Under the pieces are notes generated by a model. It saw only the letters and a program-made list of their open reading frames with translations. It was not told the DNA's origin and made no database searches. This document shows, one piece after another, positions 52,969 to 61,860 of a stretch of 64,000 nucleotides of DNA (positions are counted from its first letter, which is position 1; every line of letters starts with the position of its first letter). The stretch spans positions 1-64,000 of the forward strand of contig JAAFIA010000006.1 in assembly GCA_013298545.1 (NCBI GenBank), in the 5' to 3' direction. Source of the DNA: Bacteroidota bacterium (GTDB taxonomy: Bacteria > Bacteroidota > Bacteroidia > Palsa-965). The position numbers and the translations under genes are program-made.

Positions 52969-53439
52969 ATGAAACGTATGTTGATTGCATTCTTGATGCT
53001 TGCCTCTACAACACTTGCTTTTGCACAGGAAAAAGGCAAAGGACCAAAAACGCCTGAGCAACGCGCCGATGCGTATGCTGCGCGCATGGAAAAAAACCTA
53101 ACGCTCAACGCTGATCAAAAAACAAAAGTTCGTGATCTCGCACTAGCTCGTGCTAAGAAAATGGATGAATTGCGCGCACAATACAAAGGCCAAGACAAGA
53201 AAGTATGGCAAGCTGAACGTAAAAAAGCGCAACAAGATTTTCATGCAGGAATGAAATCGACACTTTCTCCTGAGCAATACACCAAATGGCTTGAACAAAA
53301 GAAAAAACAAGCTGCCAACAAAGCAAAAGGTAAAGGCAAGGGTAAAGGCAAAGGAAAAGGTGCTGCAACTACTGGAACAACCGGAACAACTGGCGATGAT
53401 AATGCTGAAGACAACGATCCTGAATTGGATGGCGAATAA
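52969..53439 (+). CDS. Small exported helical protein (Spy/CpxP-like), Gly-Lys repeat tail
   Basis: 156 residues from ATG 52969 (MKRMLIAFLMLASTTLAFAQ), a signal peptide; the listed start is 16 codons upstream. The helical part RADAYAARMEKNLTLNADQKTKVRDLALARAKKMDEL and DFHAGMKSTLSPEQYTKWLEQKKKQA looks like the LTxxQ..kv..l / LTPEQ pattern of Spy and CpxP-like periplasmic proteins. A Gly-Lys run (KAKGKGKGKGKGKG) and a Thr/Asp-rich acidic tail follow. It may be a periplasmic chaperone-like or metal-binding protein. Monocistronic with a terminator. Confidence 0.75.
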   Translation: MKRMLIAFLMLASTTLAFAQEKGKGPKTPEQRADAYAARMEKNLTLNADQKTKVRDLALARAKKMDELRAQYKGQDKKVWQAERKKAQQDFHAGMKSTLSPEQYTKWLEQKKKQAANKAKGKGKGKGKGKGAATTGTTGTTGDDNAEDNDPELDGE

Positions 53440-53456
53440 TTAAAATCACAATATTA

Positions 53457-53493
53457 AAATGGCTGCTTATTCTAAATAGGCAGCCATTTTTGT
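53457..53493 (+). terminator. Terminator after the Spy-like gene
   Basis: Stem aaaatggctgc (53457-53467) / gcagccatttt (53480-53490), T run; likely bidirectional with the convergent lipoprotein gene. Confidence 0.88.
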
Positions 53494-53531
53494 TTTCGCA
53501 GTTGATTCAATCAAAACTAGAATTGATTAGA

Positions 53532-54170
53532 TCAAGCATTGCAGGGTTTACGAATATCAATAAACGTCAGGTACCAACTTCCATCAATCAACGAAAAATA
53601 ATAGCGATAATTTTCCGTATTGATTAATGTGCGACTAATCGTTTCGGCTGAAGCAGCTGCGGTTTTGGATTGTGCATCGGTAAGACCGGCATACTCCCAT
53701 ATTTTCTGTGTTTTAAACGTATTGGTGAGCTGTGTAAAACAACCCGATTTGCTCCAGAAATTTTTTGCATCGCAATTGATTTCTGGCAAAGCTTCATCGA
53801 GTGGTGTGCAAATCATTTTATCGCGGCTTATAGGATAAAAACTTTTCTCTTTCTTAAGCTCTTCTATTTTCTTAATGTTTTGCATTTGTGGCATTGCGCC
53901 CTCTGCACGAATGATCCAAAGCCCATGAACGGGATGAATAAATGCGTTAAACAATTCGTCTTTTTCGCCCGAAGCCGCACCCACAAATGCGCTATACATC
54001 CAATTAAACTGTTTGATTTCTGTTGACGGTTTAATATCCTCCGGAATGGATTGACGTGCTTGTGGAGAATCGCGAACAACTGAATCGGCTGTTTTTTGTG
54101 GTGGTTGATCGGAAGAGCAACTGCTCATCAAAAAAGCAATGGCGATAACGCTGGTAGAAAAACGGATCAT
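53532..54170 (-). CDS. Lipoprotein of unknown function
   Basis: 212 residues with a lipoprotein signal (VIAIAFLMSSCSS). Nothing in the mature part is recognised. There is a Gln/Ser-rich linker (QPPQKTADSVVRDSPQARQ) and an alpha/beta domain with WMYSAFVGAASGEKDELFNAFIHPVHGLWII and YFSLIDGSWYLTFIDIRKPC. The strand pair near the end (YRYYFSLIDGSWYLTFID) suggests a small barrel- or NTF2-like module. Convergent with the Spy-like gene; no operon partner. Confidence 0.65.
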   Translation of the reverse strand: MIRFSTSVIAIAFLMSSCSSDQPPQKTADSVVRDSPQARQSIPEDIKPSTEIKQFNWMYSAFVGAASGEKDELFNAFIHPVHGLWIIRAEGAMPQMQNIKKIEELKKEKSFYPISRDKMICTPLDEALPEINCDAKNFWSKSGCFTQLTNTFKTQKIWEYAGLTDAQSKTAAASAETISRTLINTENYRYYFSLIDGSWYLTFIDIRKPCNA

Positions 54171-54290
54171 ATCAAGAGATTTACACCGCGAAAGATAAGA
54201 CCATTTTAGCTTTTTCGGGCAGTTTACGAATAGAGATTGGTAATCGGACTTATTTTTATGGAATTTGCGATGTATTTGCGTTATTGGGAT

Positions 54291-54956
54291 ATGATACGCT
54301 TGTCTATTTTCCTCGTTTTTCTATGTGGCTCCGGGTTACTAGCGGCTACTGAGCTATACGATTCGCTCGGTCGTTTACACATTGATTCAAGCTACCGCAT
54401 TACCGCGCGCCAGCTTGCGCGTTGGAATCAAGTTGAATTGAAACTACAACAAGCCATCGAAAAAGATTTTCGTTACGCTGAAATAGCGCGCGAAAATGAA
54501 ATGGAAACCAAATTGCTACTCGCGCTTACGGTTGATACGGGTGGAAATATTATTGCTGTTTCAAGAGTTCTATTTGTTGACTCCAGTGCTGCACCGTTTA
54601 TAAATAACCACACATTTCAGCAAGCACAAAAAATCATCGCTTACACAAATTTGAAAGCCGAATTAAAATTCCGGCCTTTCCCAGGCAAATACACCCAAAC
54701 ATATTACTTACCGTTTTATGTTGCCGTTGTTAAAGAACAAACATCACGCTTATTTTATCGTGGCTGGATGTACCATCAAATCAAAGCAGATGAGCCAATA
54801 AATAAACTTGAAAGAGTAGTTTGTCATTTCCCCAGCACCACCAACCTGTATCGTTCGCCAAGTTCCAGAAACCAAACCGCTCCATTGGTGGCAACGGCTG
54901 TTTCAAAAAACACGAAACAGAAAGTCAACAGCCTGATTATCGGATTTTTACACTAA
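54291..54956 (+). CDS. Exported protein of unknown function
   Basis: About 221 residues from ATG 54291 (MIRLSIFLVFLCGSGLLAA), which gives a signal peptide. Earlier in-frame starts at 54258 and 54270 are possible. The mature chain has a helix (QLARWNQVELKLQQAIEKDFRYAEIARENEME), then strands TKLLLALTVDTGGNIIAVSRVLFVD and ELKFRPFPGKYTQTYYLPFYVAVV. Together these recall a TonB C-terminal-like alpha/beta pattern without the YP motif. The last part is basic and poorly ordered. Function unknown. Confidence 0.55.
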   Translation: MIRLSIFLVFLCGSGLLAATELYDSLGRLHIDSSYRITARQLARWNQVELKLQQAIEKDFRYAEIARENEMETKLLLALTVDTGGNIIAVSRVLFVDSSAAPFINNHTFQQAQKIIAYTNLKAELKFRPFPGKYTQTYYLPFYVAVVKEQTSRLFYRGWMYHQIKADEPINKLERVVCHFPSTTNLYRSPSSRNQTAPLVATAVSKNTKQKVNSLIIGFLH

Positions 54957-54963
54957 AAAAGCC

Positions 54964-54991
54964 TTTGTTTTTATTTTTGGCATTAGTTTTG
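54964..54991 (+). promoter_or_regulatory. Promoter of the 90-residue exported protein gene
   Basis: TTTG (54964-54967), 16 bases, then TAGTTTTG (54984-54991); leader of about 31 bases to ATG 55023. Confidence 0.5.
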
Positions 54992-55022
54992 TCTTACCTT
55001 GAGTAACTAATACACAAAGAAC

Positions 55023-55295
55023 ATGAAAAAGTTAGGTCTTATGCTGGCCTTCACGGCCTTCTTCGCCATTGCTGCTTCTGCACAAGACGATAAAAAACTT
55101 GCTAAAAAGCCCGTTGCTAAACCCGCTCCGGCTCAAACTACCAAAGACGCACCTGCAACAACAACTACTGCGCCCGACGACAAGCCCAAAACAGTTGCCG
55201 CTCCTCGCAAAAAAATTGTTGCCAACAAACGCGTTGCTGTAAAAGCAAAACCCGCTCCTAAAAACGATAAGCCTCAGCTTACCGAATCGAAATAA
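55023..55295 (+). CDS. Small exported Lys/Ala/Pro-rich protein
   Basis: 90 residues. A signal peptide (MKKLGLMLAFTAFFAIAASAQ) precedes an unstructured mature part made of Lys, Ala, Pro and Thr (KKLAKKPVAKPAPAQTTKD, RKKIVANKRVAVKAKPAPK). Such basic chains can bind acidic polymers, but there is no motif. A real gene is supported by the signal peptide, the promoter and a terminator. The family is unknown. Confidence 0.65.
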   Translation: MKKLGLMLAFTAFFAIAASAQDDKKLAKKPVAKPAPAQTTKDAPATTTTAPDDKPKTVAAPRKKIVANKRVAVKAKPAPKNDKPQLTESK

Positions 55296-55380
55296 CCGAA
55301 CCGTGTGTTCGATCGGGGTTGTCCGGCGGTTTGTTGAACGACATACAGCAGGACAATCCTTCCCAATTGGGGAAAACTAA

Positions 55381-55416
55381 AAACGCATGCTTACACTCCG
55401 TAAGTGTGCGTTTTTT
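55381..55416. terminator. Bidirectional terminator
   Basis: Stem aaacgcatgcttac (55381-55394) / gtaagtgtgcgttt (55400-55413) with two wobble-type mismatches and T run; its end coincides with the stop of the convergent PLP enzyme gene. Confidence 0.8.
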
Positions 55417-56294
55417 TATGGTGTAAGACGAAAGCCGCCAGTATGAATGGCTAATATTTTTTTGCCATCCCACATGCCCAACTTTATTTCTTCGAGCAAA
55501 CCGTAAATCATTTTTCCGGTGTAAACAGAATCGAGCGTTAATTGAAATTCTGTTTGCATACGCAACATAAACTGGAGCAATTCTTCAGTTGTTTTGGCAT
55601 AACCTCCACACATTCCAGCCGCACTCAACGACCAGTTTTTTTGTTCGCACCATGAACCGATATTTTTTTCAAGCGTCGGCAAATCATCTAAAACAGCAAA
55701 CCCGCGCACATGTTGCTGTGCGTGCATGCTACGTGCAATTCCCGCAAGCGTTGTCCCCGTTCCCACCGCACATGCCAACACGTCAAATTCGTTGCATTCC
55801 TCAGACAAAAGTTCTTCGCATCCTTTTACGCCAAGCGCATTTGCTCCACCTTCAGGAATGATAAAATGCGTAGGGAATTTTTTTTGCCAATTCATCATCC
55901 ATTTCAATTCATCACGCCTTGCGTATTCCGAACGACTGATAAAAATTAATTGCATGCCCTGAGCTTCGCAAAACAAAATCACATCGCTCGGTGTTGAAGC
56001 GCGCTCGCCACGCACAATGCCAATGGTTTCAAAACCATAAATTTTTCCAGCAGCAGCAGTTGCCGCTAAATGATTGGAATAGGCACCGCCAAAAGTCAAC
56101 ACCCCTTTTTGGGAATCGGCGCGCATCGCATCGATGTTGTATTTCAATTTAAATGGTTTATTTCCGTTTAGCTGCGGATGAAGCGGCTGCGGAAAGTAAA
56201 CCATCAATTCAACACCGTGCTGCTGACATGCAGGAAGTACGAGTCGGCGAGTTTCCAAAATTGCGTCCTTGAACCAATTTGTTTTTTTGTTCAC
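55416..56294 (-). CDS. PLP-dependent enzyme, ACC deaminase / D-cysteine desulfhydrase family
   Basis: About 292 residues. No ATG starts this frame; GTG 56294 (MNKKTNWFKDAI) is my choice, and the ORF track uses TTG 56315. Fold-type II PLP enzyme marks: GNKPFKLKYNID (lysine motif), TFGGAYSNHLAATAAAG, IPEGGANALGVKGCEELL and ACAVGTGTTLAGIA (the phosphate-binding loop), with IHTGGFRL at the end. This family includes 1-aminocyclopropane-1-carboxylate deaminase and D-cysteine desulfhydrase; the actual substrate cannot be read. The gene has no operon partners. Confidence 0.85.
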   Translation of the reverse strand: MNKKTNWFKDAILETRRLVLPACQQHGVELMVYFPQPLHPQLNGNKPFKLKYNIDAMRADSQKGVLTFGGAYSNHLAATAAAGKIYGFETIGIVRGERASTPSDVILFCEAQGMQLIFISRSEYARRDELKWMMNWQKKFPTHFIIPEGGANALGVKGCEELLSEECNEFDVLACAVGTGTTLAGIARSMHAQQHVRGFAVLDDLPTLEKNIGSWCEQKNWSLSAAGMCGGYAKTTEELLQFMLRMQTEFQLTLDSVYTGKMIYGLLEEIKLGMWDGKKILAIHTGGFRLTP

Positions 56295-56406
56295 GGTAAA
56301 AATACAGTTTAGCAAACAAAATCAAACCGATGCCGAAAACAGAAACATTTCTACATTACCCGTATTTTTATTAATTTAGTCTTTAAATCAATTAACCCCC
56401 AGTATC

Positions 56407-58044
56407 ATGTTTCCAAAAAAACACATCCTGCTACTAGGTTTGTTGTGCATTGCATTCTATGCACATACACAAATCTTGACCTCCTCCAATCTTCCGATCG
56501 TCGTCATCAACACCCTTAATAATCAACCCATTCTCGACGATCCGAAAATTATGGCCGATATGGGCATTATTTACAATGGCCCGAATATTCGAAACTACCT
56601 GACTGATCCGTTCAACGATTACAATGGAAAAATTGGAATTGAAATGCGCGGATCGAGTTCACAATATTTATTTCCCAAAAAATCGTATGGCTTTGAATGT
56701 TGGGACGCACTAGGAAATGAAATCGATCTACCCATACTCGGCATGCCCGCCGAAAGCGATTGGTGCTTAATTGCGAACTACGCGGACAAATCACTTAGTA
56801 ACAATACGCTCACCTATTCTACTTGGACGAAAATGGGCTGGTGGGGCCCGCGGAGCATGAGTGTGGAATTGATGCTCAATGGCGTGTATCAAGGCGTATA
56901 TCTTGTGGTAGAAAAAGTGAAACGCGGTGCAAATCGAATCGACATTGCCAACCTGCAACCAGCTGATACAACTGGCGATGATCTAACAGGCGGCTATGTG
57001 CTGAAAAAAGATCAACCTACCGGATCGCAGGATTGGGGATGGTATTCCAATTATCAATGCTATGGTATTTATGCTGTTGGCATATATCCGTATTACAACT
57101 GTATCGATCCCGGCATCAATTCGATACAACCGCAGCAAGAGGCCTACATCGCGGCGTATGTGGATAGTTTTGAAACGGCTTTACACAATCATAATTTCGA
57201 TCCGGTAACGGGCTGGCAGCATTTTGCAGACATTCATTCCTTTGTCGATTTTTTTATCCTGCAAGAGTTGGCCAAGAATGTGGACGGCTATCGCATCAGC
57301 ATGTATTTTTATAAAGATAAAAACAGCAATGGCGGAAAATTGACGATGGGCGTGGTCTGGGATTTTGATCTCGCTTGGCGCAACTGTTATGTGAATGATG
57401 CGCATATTGACACCGGATTTTATTGGCCCAATGGCGATTATTTTTGGAGCAACAATGCTTCACCTGCTTGGTGGAATCATTTGTGGCAAGACAGTCTTTT
57501 TACTTCTGCTTTGCGCTGCCGTTGGGACGAACTCAAAACCACAACACTCAGTATCGCCAGTTTACAAGCAGATGCAGATTCGATGTACAATCATTTGTAC
57601 GAAAGTCAACAACGAAATTTTTCTACTTGGCCAATACTCGGACAAACGGTTTGCCTTGAACCAACGCCTATACCCACAACTTATCTTGGAGAAATTGACG
57701 AACTTAAAAATTGGATGTCTGATCGCTGGGTTTGGCTGGATGCACATATCCCTGGTATTTGCAATCCTGCGAGCATCGCTGAAACAGATGCGACTAGCAG
57801 CATCAAAACTTGGCCCAATCCGTTTACCGATGAAGTGCAAGTACAAATGAATACAGCAAGTAATGAGCCTGTTACCATCACAATCACGGATTTGTCGGGA
57901 AGAATTGTGCAAACAGAAATTGCTAGACCTATCGGCGATGCAAAAATTGTTCGGTTAAATTTGGGTCATTTGGCTGCTGGGATGTATCAACTAACCGTCG
58001 AAGTAAATGGTATGAAAAATTGTACGTCTATCATCCGAAACTAG
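56407..58044 (+). CDS. CotH-kinase-like secreted protein with T9SS sorting domain
   Basis: 545 residues. The signal peptide (HILLLGLLCIAFYAHTQ) is followed by a CotH-type domain (about 25-450): LPIVVINTLNNQPI, GIEMRGSSSQYLFPKKSYGFE, DWCLIANYADKSLSNNTL, YQGVYLVVEKVKRGANRIDI and GVVWDFDLAWRN. Several of these are shared with spore-coat CotH protein kinases. The C-terminus is a type A sorting domain (SIKTWPNPFTDEVQVQMNT to NCTSIIRN), so it reaches the surface by T9SS. CotH-type proteins in Bacteroidota are common secreted proteins; a kinase role there is unverified. Alone, with the PLP gene divergent. Confidence 0.9.
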   Translation: MFPKKHILLLGLLCIAFYAHTQILTSSNLPIVVINTLNNQPILDDPKIMADMGIIYNGPNIRNYLTDPFNDYNGKIGIEMRGSSSQYLFPKKSYGFECWDALGNEIDLPILGMPAESDWCLIANYADKSLSNNTLTYSTWTKMGWWGPRSMSVELMLNGVYQGVYLVVEKVKRGANRIDIANLQPADTTGDDLTGGYVLKKDQPTGSQDWGWYSNYQCYGIYAVGIYPYYNCIDPGINSIQPQQEAYIAAYVDSFETALHNHNFDPVTGWQHFADIHSFVDFFILQELAKNVDGYRISMYFYKDKNSNGGKLTMGVVWDFDLAWRNCYVNDAHIDTGFYWPNGDYFWSNNASPAWWNHLWQDSLFTSALRCRWDELKTTTLSIASLQADADSMYNHLYESQQRNFSTWPILGQTVCLEPTPIPTTYLGEIDELKNWMSDRWVWLDAHIPGICNPASIAETDATSSIKTWPNPFTDEVQVQMNTASNEPVTITITDLSGRIVQTEIARPIGDAKIVRLNLGHLAAGMYQLTVEVNGMKNCTSIIRN

Positions 58045-58171
58045 CAGGAATAAAGCTTGTAAAACATCAGCCTGTATTATTGTGATGGAGAAATAATTAA
58101 AACCGACAGCTTACCCCTCTGTTTTTTCATACCTTTCGTAAAAATTTCACACACACTAAAACTACTGACAC

Positions 58172-58618
58172 ATGTTTGAAAATCTGCTCAATCTCGTTAA
58201 GGAAAATGCTGGCGAAGCAATCGTCAACAATCCCGCAATTCCGAATGAACACAACGATGCTGCTATCGAAACAACCGGAAATTCGATTATGAATACCTTG
58301 AAATCGCAGGCATCGTCAGGCAATATGGATCAATTGATGAGTATGTTTAAAGGTGGTACACCTGACGCTTCTCACCCTGTTGTAAATAGTGTAAGTAGCA
58401 ATGTTGTAACCGATTTGATGGGCAAATTTGGAATCGATCAAAACGCTGCTTCTGGCATTGCCTCTAAAATTATTCCACAAGTCATGAGCAAATTCGTCAA
58501 CAAAACCAATGATCCAAACGATAGTAGTTTTGATATTGGCGGCATTATGAGTTCACTTACTGGTGGCGGTGGTGCTGCTGGCGGAATTGGTGGAATGATT
58601 TCAAATTTCTTAAAATAA
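58172..58618 (+). CDS. DUF937/YidB-like helical protein
   Basis: 148 residues. Helical segments: MFENLLNLVKENAGEAIV, NSIMNTLKSQASSGNMDQLMSMFKGG, VSSNVVTDLMGKFGIDQNAASGIASKIIPQVMSKF. The C-terminus is Gly-rich (LTGGGGAAGGIGGMISNFLK). The combination of LLxLxxxxxGxxxxxxQLxSMFxGG and Gly-rich tail resembles DUF937/YidB-type proteins, whose function is unknown. No signal peptide. A TACCTTTC sequence before the gene may be its -7 element. Followed by a strong terminator. Confidence 0.65.
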   Translation: MFENLLNLVKENAGEAIVNNPAIPNEHNDAAIETTGNSIMNTLKSQASSGNMDQLMSMFKGGTPDASHPVVNSVSSNVVTDLMGKFGIDQNAASGIASKIIPQVMSKFVNKTNDPNDSSFDIGGIMSSLTGGGGAAGGIGGMISNFLK

Positions 58619-58635
58619 GCCTTATAGAACAAATG

Positions 58636-58668
58636 AAACAGCGAATCGGTTCGATTCGCTGTTTTTTT
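58636..58668 (+). terminator. Terminator after the DUF937-like gene
   Basis: Perfect 13-bp stem aaacagcgaatcg (58636-58648) / cgattcgctgttt (58652-58664), three-base loop, T run. Confidence 0.94.
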
Positions 58669-58712
58669 ATGTTTTAACAAGCCATCGCAAACAATTATCA
58701 CACCGCTTTCGG

Positions 58713-58720
58713 TACTTTTG
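58713..58720 (+). promoter_or_regulatory. -7 element of the DUF5522-hutU operon
   Basis: TACTTTTG, identical to the prfB element, 6 bases before ATG 58727; again nearly leaderless. Confidence 0.5.
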
Positions 58721-58726
58721 CAATCC

Positions 58727-58909
58727 ATGTCCAGACTCAACAACCTCGATCCTGACGAATACTACTACACCAACGAAGGGTACGTTGTATTCACCGAAAA
58801 GTACCTGCTCAAACGCGGGTATTGTTGTCAGAATGGTTGCCGCCATTGCCCTTATGGGTTCAATAAAAAAACAGGGCGATTTGAAGACAAAAAAGGAGAT
58901 GGTAAATAA
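58727..58909 (+). CDS. DUF5522 small Cys-rich protein
   Basis: 60 residues from ATG 58727 (MSRLNNLDPDEYYYTNEGYVVFTEKYLLKRGYCC); the ORF track begins three codons early. It has the family cluster GYCCQNGCRHCPYGF. The Cys set (CC, C, H, C) suggests a small metal- or nucleotide-associated module; the family has no known function. It is directly followed (no gap) by hutU, and the operon promoter precedes it. Confidence 0.8.
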   Translation: MSRLNNLDPDEYYYTNEGYVVFTEKYLLKRGYCCQNGCRHCPYGFNKKTGRFEDKKGDGK

Positions 58910-60937
58910 ATGATATTTCCGATTGAAGCAATGACAACAAGCGAATTTCAACAACTTATTCTCGGCGGTATTCCCGATGAACTTCCAACGCTTCCGGCGT
59001 ACGATCCCTCACTCAATCATGCTCCAAAACGAAAGGATATTTTATCTCCGTCTGAAAAAAAATTAGCCATTCGCAATGCCTTGCGTTACTTTCCGGCAAA
59101 ACATCATGCCTTGCTTGCTAAAGAATTTGCAGCTGAATTGAAAACGTATGGACGCATTTACATGTATCGGTTACGTCCAGATTACCGCATGTATGCGCGA
59201 CCTATTCATGATTATCCGCATAAAAGCATTCAGGCCGCGGCTATCATGCACATGTTGAGCAATAACCTCGATCATGCGGTTGCGCAACATCCACACGAAT
59301 TGATTACGTATGGTGGAAATGGTGCGGTGTTTCAAAACTGGGCGCAGTATCGACTAACGATGAAATACCTTGCTGAAATGACCAATGAGCAAACGCTTGT
59401 TTTGTATTCTGGTCATCCGCTTGGTCTATTTCCTTCCCACGCCGATGCGCCGCGCGTTGTTGTTACCAATGGCATGATGATTCCGAATTATTCTAAACCC
59501 GACGACTGGGAAAAATTCAATGCGCTTGGTGTAACACAGTACGGACAAATGACTGCAGGTTCGTTCATGTACATTGGTCCACAAGGAATTGTTCACGGAA
59601 CAACCATTACAGTCATGAATGCGGCACGAAAAATTTCTGAATCGGAAGAAGGTCGTCGCGGAAAATTATTGGTTACCTGCGGACTTGGCGGAATGAGTGG
59701 CGCGCAGCCCAAAGCTGGAAAAATTGCTGGACTGGTTGCGGTTGTGGCCGAGATCAATCCGAAAGCAACCGAAACACGCCATTCGCAAAAATGGGTCGAT
59801 GAGGTTTATGCGTCCTTGGACGAATTGATTGCTCGCATCAAACAAGCACAAGCGGCGAAAGAGGCTGTGTCACTTGCTTATCAAGGCAATGTGGTGGATT
59901 TGTGGGAACGCCTTGTGCATGAAAATATGATGGTTGATATGGGTACTGATCAATCGTCGTTGCATAATCCGTGGGCTGGTGGGTATTATCCGGTTGGATT
60001 TACGCTTGACGAATCGAACCGGATGATGGCTGAAAATCCAGAACAGTTTAAAGCCGAAGTGCAAAAAACATTGTTGCGTCATGCGGCGGCGATCAATACT
60101 TTGACAGCCAAAGGCATGTACTTTTTCGATTATGGCAACGCGTTTTTGCTTGAGGCTTCGCGGGCGGGTGCTGATATTTTGCGGCCAGACGGAACATTCA
60201 AATACGCTTCGTATGTACAAGATATTCTTGGCCCGATGTGTTTTGATTATGGCTTTGGGCCGTTTCGTTGGGTTTGTACATCGGGCGATGCCACAGATTT
60301 AGCAACGACAGATCAACTGGCCTTGGATGTGTTGATGGATATGTATCAAACGGCACCCGTTGAAATCAAACAGCAATTAAACGACAACATCACATGGATT
60401 CGCGATGCGATGCAAAACAACTTGGTTGTGGGTTCGCAAGCGCGTATTTTGTATGCCGATAGTGAAGGACGCATTCGTATTGCTGAAGCGTTTAACAAAG
60501 CCATTCGCGAAGGAAAATTAAAAGCGCCTGTTGTATTGGGTCGCGATCATCATGACGTATCTGGAACAGATTCGCCGTATCGCGAAACATCAAATATCTA
60601 TGATGGTTCGCAATTTACAGCAGACATGGCGGTACAAAATTTTATTGGCGATGGATTCCGTGGCGCGACGTGGGTGTCGTTGCACAATGGCGGTGGCGTG
60701 GGTTGGGGCGAAGTCATCAATGGCGGATTTGGTCTCGTGCTCGATGGCACGGCTGATGCTGATCGTCGTTTGAAGAGCATGTTGTTTTGGGATGTCAACA
60801 ACGGTATTGCACGCCGCAGTTGGGCGCGCAACAAAGAAGCGCGCTTTGCCATTGAGCGCGAAATGAGCCGCGAACCGAATTTAAAAGTTACGCTTCCGAA
60901 TTTGGTGGATGAACGTTTATTGGAGGGATTGTTTTAG
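58910..60937 (+). CDS. hutU: Urocanate hydratase
   Basis: It converts urocanate to imidazolone propionate in histidine breakdown, using tightly bound NAD+. 675 residues (or 668 from ATG 58931, MTTSEFQQ), the longer Bacteroidota type; E. coli-type enzymes are about 555. Landmarks: ELITYGGNGAVFQNWAQYRLTMKYLAEM, SGHPLGLFPSHADAPR, GQMTAGSFMYIGPQGIVHGT, VTCGLGGMSGAQPKAG, and DQSSLHNPWAGGYYPVG. The C-terminus has DHHDVSGTDSPYRET and LHNGGGVGWGEVINGG. No other hut gene (hutH, hutI, hutG) is in the window. A perfect terminator follows. Confidence 0.95.
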   Translation: MIFPIEAMTTSEFQQLILGGIPDELPTLPAYDPSLNHAPKRKDILSPSEKKLAIRNALRYFPAKHHALLAKEFAAELKTYGRIYMYRLRPDYRMYARPIHDYPHKSIQAAAIMHMLSNNLDHAVAQHPHELITYGGNGAVFQNWAQYRLTMKYLAEMTNEQTLVLYSGHPLGLFPSHADAPRVVVTNGMMIPNYSKPDDWEKFNALGVTQYGQMTAGSFMYIGPQGIVHGTTITVMNAARKISESEEGRRGKLLVTCGLGGMSGAQPKAGKIAGLVAVVAEINPKATETRHSQKWVDEVYASLDELIARIKQAQAAKEAVSLAYQGNVVDLWERLVHENMMVDMGTDQSSLHNPWAGGYYPVGFTLDESNRMMAENPEQFKAEVQKTLLRHAAAINTLTAKGMYFFDYGNAFLLEASRAGADILRPDGTFKYASYVQDILGPMCFDYGFGPFRWVCTSGDATDLATTDQLALDVLMDMYQTAPVEIKQQLNDNITWIRDAMQNNLVVGSQARILYADSEGRIRIAEAFNKAIREGKLKAPVVLGRDHHDVSGTDSPYRETSNIYDGSQFTADMAVQNFIGDGFRGATWVSLHNGGGVGWGEVINGGFGLVLDGTADADRRLKSMLFWDVNNGIARRSWARNKEARFAIEREMSREPNLKVTLPNLVDERLLEGLF

Positions 60938-60953
60938 GGATAGTTGATGTATC

Positions 60954-60990
60954 AAATAAAACGCCTTCGATTCTCGAAGGCGTTTTATTT
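60954..60990. terminator. Bidirectional terminator after hutU
   Basis: Perfect 17-bp stem aaataaaacgccttcga (60954-60970) / tcgaaggcgttttattt (60974-60990), loop ttc. Confidence 0.95.
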
Positions 60991-61007
60991 GAGTGATTTA
61001 TTTTAAT

Positions 61008-61745
61008 CTAAAGCCATTCAAATCCTGCTATTTTAATGGTATCACAACCTGTTTTTTCAATCAAACTTGATCTTATCTCCTTCTGAACATTCACTTTCAG
61101 ATCATCGTATAAAGTACCCATTGCGCCCAATTCATTAGGCCCTTTTGAATAGCTTAAAGTGGGAGTCGATTGGGCCAAAAAACGATAGGAGCATACTATT
61201 TTTTTTGTTTCATAATTGACGATTGACAATCTTGCTAAAACATATCCCGCTTCAAACTCATTAGTATTTGCTTGAATCTCAGGTAGTGCTGAAGATATAG
61301 ACTGAACAAAAACAACATAAGGACTATTGATTTTTTTATTGTACTCAAGCCATTGACCTAAATAAGACATAGAAAAAAGATCATCGCCATAGTAACCTGG
61401 GGAATTGAATTTATCAGCAGCATATCCTTCAATCAAACGATCCAATGCATCAACGGGAGTCGTCGAATCCTTTTTGGGTTCAATGATTTTATACAATGTA
61501 AATGACAGTTTCTTTGGGTGTAAGTCTTTTATTTCGCAGATGCTATCATTCCATCCCGTAGTGTCCTTCTTAAGTAATTCGAGCAATTCCATAATTGTAA
61601 CTTTATGTTCAAAAGCTATTTTCGAATACATTGAATCTGCAGCTAATTGCTTTTTACCAAGAGCCTCATCCTCTGCTGTGTATGAATTACAGGCACTAAA
61701 AAAAATAAGGAGAAAAGGGATAGTTGAGTATAAAATACGTTTCAT
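61008..61745 (-). CDS. Lipoprotein of a tandem paralogue family, copy A
   Basis: 245 residues with a lipobox (FLLIFFSACNS). No known family. The shared pattern with copies B, C and D is: helix with AFEHKVTIMELLELL, a SFTLYKIIEP strand set, NSPYVVFVQSISSALPE, FEAGYVLARLSIVNYETKKIVC, and KEIRSSLIEKTGCDTIKIAGF. The copy has no linked enzyme, and composition is AT-rich. It is transcribed towards hutU, sharing its terminator. The signature suggests a folded outer-membrane-anchored lipoprotein with periplasmic exposure. Role unknown. Confidence 0.8.
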   Translation of the reverse strand: MKRILYSTIPFLLIFFSACNSYTAEDEALGKKQLAADSMYSKIAFEHKVTIMELLELLKKDTTGWNDSICEIKDLHPKKLSFTLYKIIEPKKDSTTPVDALDRLIEGYAADKFNSPGYYGDDLFSMSYLGQWLEYNKKINSPYVVFVQSISSALPEIQANTNEFEAGYVLARLSIVNYETKKIVCSYRFLAQSTPTLSYSKGPNELGAMGTLYDDLKVNVQKEIRSSLIEKTGCDTIKIAGFEWL

Positions 61746-61797
61746 GTAATCTTTGGGTTTTTAAGATTTATAAAGATAACAAAATAGCATCAAACAT

Positions 61798-61860
61798 AAT
61801 TTGGTGGATGAAAGTTTGTTGGAGAATTTATTTTAAAAGTAGTTGATAGATCAAATAAAA
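61798..61860 (+). pseudogene. Decayed copy of the hutU 3' end
   Basis: 61798 onwards (aatttggtggatgaaagttt) aligns with hutU bases 60899 onwards (aatttggtggatgaacgttt), and the similarity continues through the stop codon into tagttgat and atcaaataaaa. The offset is 899 bases, which spans one whole lipoprotein gene. Confidence 0.8.
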
